7,094 nt of DNA from Acidobacteriota bacterium (GTDB lineage: Bacteria > Acidobacteriota > Terriglobia > UBA7540). The stretch is from NCBI GenBank assembly GCA_021780055.1, contig JAJXZM010000118.1, positions 1 through 7,094 on the forward strand, read 5' to 3'. Below, piece by piece: positions 5,578 through 7,094 of the stretch. The translations under genes and the position numbers were made by a program. The notes beneath the pieces are model-generated. The model was not told the DNA's origin and did not search any database. It was given only the letters and a program-made list of their open reading frames with translations. The stretch's first letter is position 1. Each line of letters opens with the position of its first letter.

Positions 5578-6647
5578 GCCGATTGATGAACCGCTCTCTC
5601 ATGCCGCTTGCCGGTCTTTATGGAGCAGGGGCGCGCCTGCGCCAGCGGGCCTTTCAGCAGGGCTGGCTCAAGTCCCGGCGCCTCTCCCACCCGGTCATCA
5701 GCGTTGGAAACCTGACCGTCGGCGGGAGCGGAAAGACGCCGCTTGTAGCGCTGGTCGCGGAAATACTGCTTCGCAACGGACGCAAACCCGCAATTCTCAC
5801 GCGAGGTTACCGTCGCAAAGGGGGAACCGACCTGATTGCCCTGGAACCACAGCCGCAGAGGAATCCTGACGCCCGCACGACCGGCGACGAGCCGGCGCTG
5901 CTGGCCAGGTGGTTGCCGAATGTTCCTATCATCATCTGCGCCGACCGTTTTCGTGCCGGGCAGGTCGCCGAAGAGCGGTTCGGCGCGGACGTCCACGTTC
6001 TGGACGACGGGTTCCAGCACTTCGCCCTTGCACGGGACATTGATCTTGTCGCCATCGACGTCACCCAGGATGTTTTGCACGACGCTCTGCTGCCCGCGGG
6101 ACGGCTCCGCGAGCCGGTCTCGGCGCTCGCGCGAGCAGATATCATTATTCTGACGCGGACGGAAATTCGCGACGCGGCCGAAACTGAAAGGCAGGTGAGA
6201 GAAATCAATCCCAGCGCTCCGATCTTTCGATGTTCGGCGAGGCTTCGCAGCCTGGTTGAGAAAGGCAGCGGCCGAGCCATCGAATCCGGTGAATATGGCG
6301 GCAGGCCGGTCTGCGCTTTTTGTGCCATCGGCAACCCCGGTGCTTTCTTTGCTGATCTGCGACGCTGGGGCTTCAATCCAGTTGCAGAAATCGCTTTCCG
6401 TGACCATCACATTTACACAATGGACGACGTGCGCCAGCTCAACAGGGACGCAAGCGAAAAAGGCGCTGCGGCTTTTCTGACCACCGAAAAGGACCTGATG
6501 AATCTTTCGCCGCAGTTGGAATTTCAGCGTCCGGTGCTGGCTTGCATCATTCAGGCAGAGATCCACGAACCCGAACAATTTGAGCAACTACTTCTGGCGG
6601 GCATCAAGCAAAAACAGGTAGGATCAAATGATATGCCCCGGGTGTGA
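5574..6647 (+). CDS. lpxK: Tetraacyldisaccharide 4'-kinase LpxK
   Basis: Phosphorylates the 4' position of the tetraacyl disaccharide 1-phosphate to give lipid IVA, the acceptor of WaaA; it is a membrane-associated cytoplasmic ATPase-fold kinase. In the 357-aa form the N-terminus carries a short amphipathic/hydrophobic segment, then VISVGNLTVGGSGKTPL with Walker A GGSGKT at 50-55, LTRGYRRK (76-82), GDEP (104-107), the catalytic DDGFQH (144-149), LLPAGRLREP (172-181), AIGNP (251-255), DHHIYT (277-282) and TTEKD (303-307). All main LpxK motifs are present. The start is uncertain: TTG 5574 overlaps the waaA stop as TTGA, while ATG 5586 begins 8 bp after it (353 aa). Neither has a visible Shine-Dalgarno, so translational coupling to waaA is likely. 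The stop codon lies in a hairpin loop preceding waaF. Confidence 0.96.
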   Translation: MSRLMNRSLMPLAGLYGAGARLRQRAFQQGWLKSRRLSHPVISVGNLTVGGSGKTPLVALVAEILLRNGRKPAILTRGYRRKGGTDLIALEPQPQRNPDARTTGDEPALLARWLPNVPIIICADRFRAGQVAEERFGADVHVLDDGFQHFALARDIDLVAIDVTQDVLHDALLPAGRLREPVSALARADIIILTRTEIRDAAETERQVREINPSAPIFRCSARLRSLVEKGSGRAIESGEYGGRPVCAFCAIGNPGAFFADLRRWGFNPVAEIAFRDHHIYTMDDVRQLNRDASEKGAAAFLTTEKDLMNLSPQLEFQRPVLACIIQAEIHEPEQFEQLLLAGIKQKQVGSNDMPRV

Positions 6648-6655
6648 ACACCCGG
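6638..6655 (+). repeat. Perfect hairpin spanning the lpxK stop codon
   Basis: CCGGGTGTGAACACCCGG is a perfect inverted repeat. As RNA it gives a 7-bp GC-rich stem with a UGAA tetraloop that contains most of the lpxK stop codon. It is not followed by a T-run (TCTGCGG), so it is unlikely to be a terminator. It lies 18 nt before the waaF start. Its arms nearly match those of the ferredoxin leader hairpin at 3741-3763. Confidence 0.55.
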
Positions 6656-6673
6656 TCTGCGGATCGCTGATTT

Positions 6674-7094
6674 ATGCAGAAAAGTGCTGTTCAGAATCCT
6701 GAAAAGATTTTTGTTCGCGCCACCAACTGGGTGGGCGACGGAGTGATGTCTCTGCCCGCGCTGGAGGCCCTGCGGGTGAGCTACCCGTCGGCTGAAATTG
6801 TGCTGGTGGTCAAACCCTGGGTGGCGGACCTTTATGAGAACCATCCGGCAGTCGACCGAACGATTGTGTACGATGCGGCAGGCGAGCACCGCGGCCCAAG
6901 CGGCTTTGCGAAACTGGTGGAACAGATCCGCGCCGAGCATTTTGATACGGCCATCCTTTTCCAGAACGCGTTTCACGCCGCCTGGATGGCCTGGAGGGCA
7001 GGCATTCCTGTTCGCATCGGCTACGGGCTTGAGGCGCGCGGTGTTCTGCTGACCGATTCGATTCCCGTGCCCTCACCGGCGCTCTACGGCCATC
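6674..7094 (+). CDS. waaF: ADP-heptose:LPS heptosyltransferase II (GT9), N-terminal part, runs off window
   Basis: Adds the second L-glycero-D-manno-heptose to the inner LPS core using ADP-heptose, in the cytoplasm at the membrane. The frame opens at ATG 6674 (an in-frame TGA at 6668 excludes an earlier start) and is still open at the window end, giving 140 residues, less than half of a typical protein. It shows FVRATNWVGDGVMSLPAL (13-30), where the Asp of NWVGD corresponds to the conserved catalytic-loop Asp of GT9 enzymes. VKPWVADLY (46-54), TAILFQNAFHAAW (92-104) and AGIPVRIGYG (109-118) then match the WaaF N-terminal domain. The C-terminal ADP-heptose-binding domain is outside the window. 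It is 26 bp after lpxK in the same direction, completing a lipid A/core cluster; the ribosome site is weak. WaaF is preferred over WaaC because of the NWVGD and FQNAF motifs. Confidence 0.9.
   Translation, partial: MQKSAVQNPEKIFVRATNWVGDGVMSLPALEALRVSYPSAEIVLVVKPWVADLYENHPAVDRTIVYDAAGEHRGPSGFAKLVEQIRAEHFDTAILFQNAFHAAWMAWRAGIPVRIGYGLEARGVLLTDSIPVPSPALYGH

Noticed and set aside
1..7094. Mobile elements, CRISPR arrays, tRNA or rRNA genes, toxin-antitoxin or phage-like genes
   Set aside because: No transposase motifs, terminal repeats, regularly spaced repeats or tRNA-like cloverleaf sequences were seen by eye; a tRNA or covariance-model scan was not possible.

Overview
The window reads as ordinary chromosomal DNA from a Gram-negative, GC-rich bacterium. 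Three neighbouring genes make Kdo2-lipid A and the inner LPS core (waaA, lpxK, waaF). Together with a GH172/DUF2961 carbohydrate enzyme, a seven-iron-type ferredoxin and a Crp/Fnr regulator, this suggests a soil-type Acidobacteriota member. That assignment is inference from gene content and protein style; no rRNA or other marker is present.

Left part (1-2714): the 3' end of a plus-strand DUF2961/GH172 gene converges on two minus-strand D-2-hydroxyacid dehydrogenase genes. The two are tandem and probably co-transcribed. The upstream one is CtBP-like with a complete Arg/Glu/His active site. The downstream one has Tyr where the catalytic Glu is expected. They may oxidise or reduce 2-hydroxy/2-keto acids from sugar catabolism, but no substrate can be read from sequence.

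Middle (2715-4254): a minus-strand Crp/Fnr-family regulator is divergent from a small plus-strand ferredoxin gene across about 195 bp. That gap is rich in signals: an 8-bp inverted repeat enclosing a perfect TATAAT, a 12-bp perfect palindrome, a leader hairpin, and a strong Shine-Dalgarno for the ferredoxin. A GC-rich hairpin follows the ferredoxin and probably terminates it. The next roughly 150 bp carry a candidate -10 box for the LPS genes.

Right part (4255-7094): waaA (Kdo transferase), lpxK (tetraacyldisaccharide 4'-kinase) and the start of waaF (ADP-heptose:LPS heptosyltransferase II) are packed head to tail with little or no spacing. LpxK phosphorylates the lipid A disaccharide, WaaA adds Kdo to lipid IVA, and WaaF extends the inner core with heptose. 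The lpxK stop codon sits in the loop of a perfect hairpin whose arms nearly match those of the ferredoxin leader hairpin.

No mobile element, CRISPR array, tRNA or rRNA was seen, and no gene-free stretch exceeds about 210 bp. I found no convincing undescribed multi-gene system. The points most worth a second look are the altered dehydrogenase active site, the operator-like repeats between the regulator and the ferredoxin, and the repeated hairpin.
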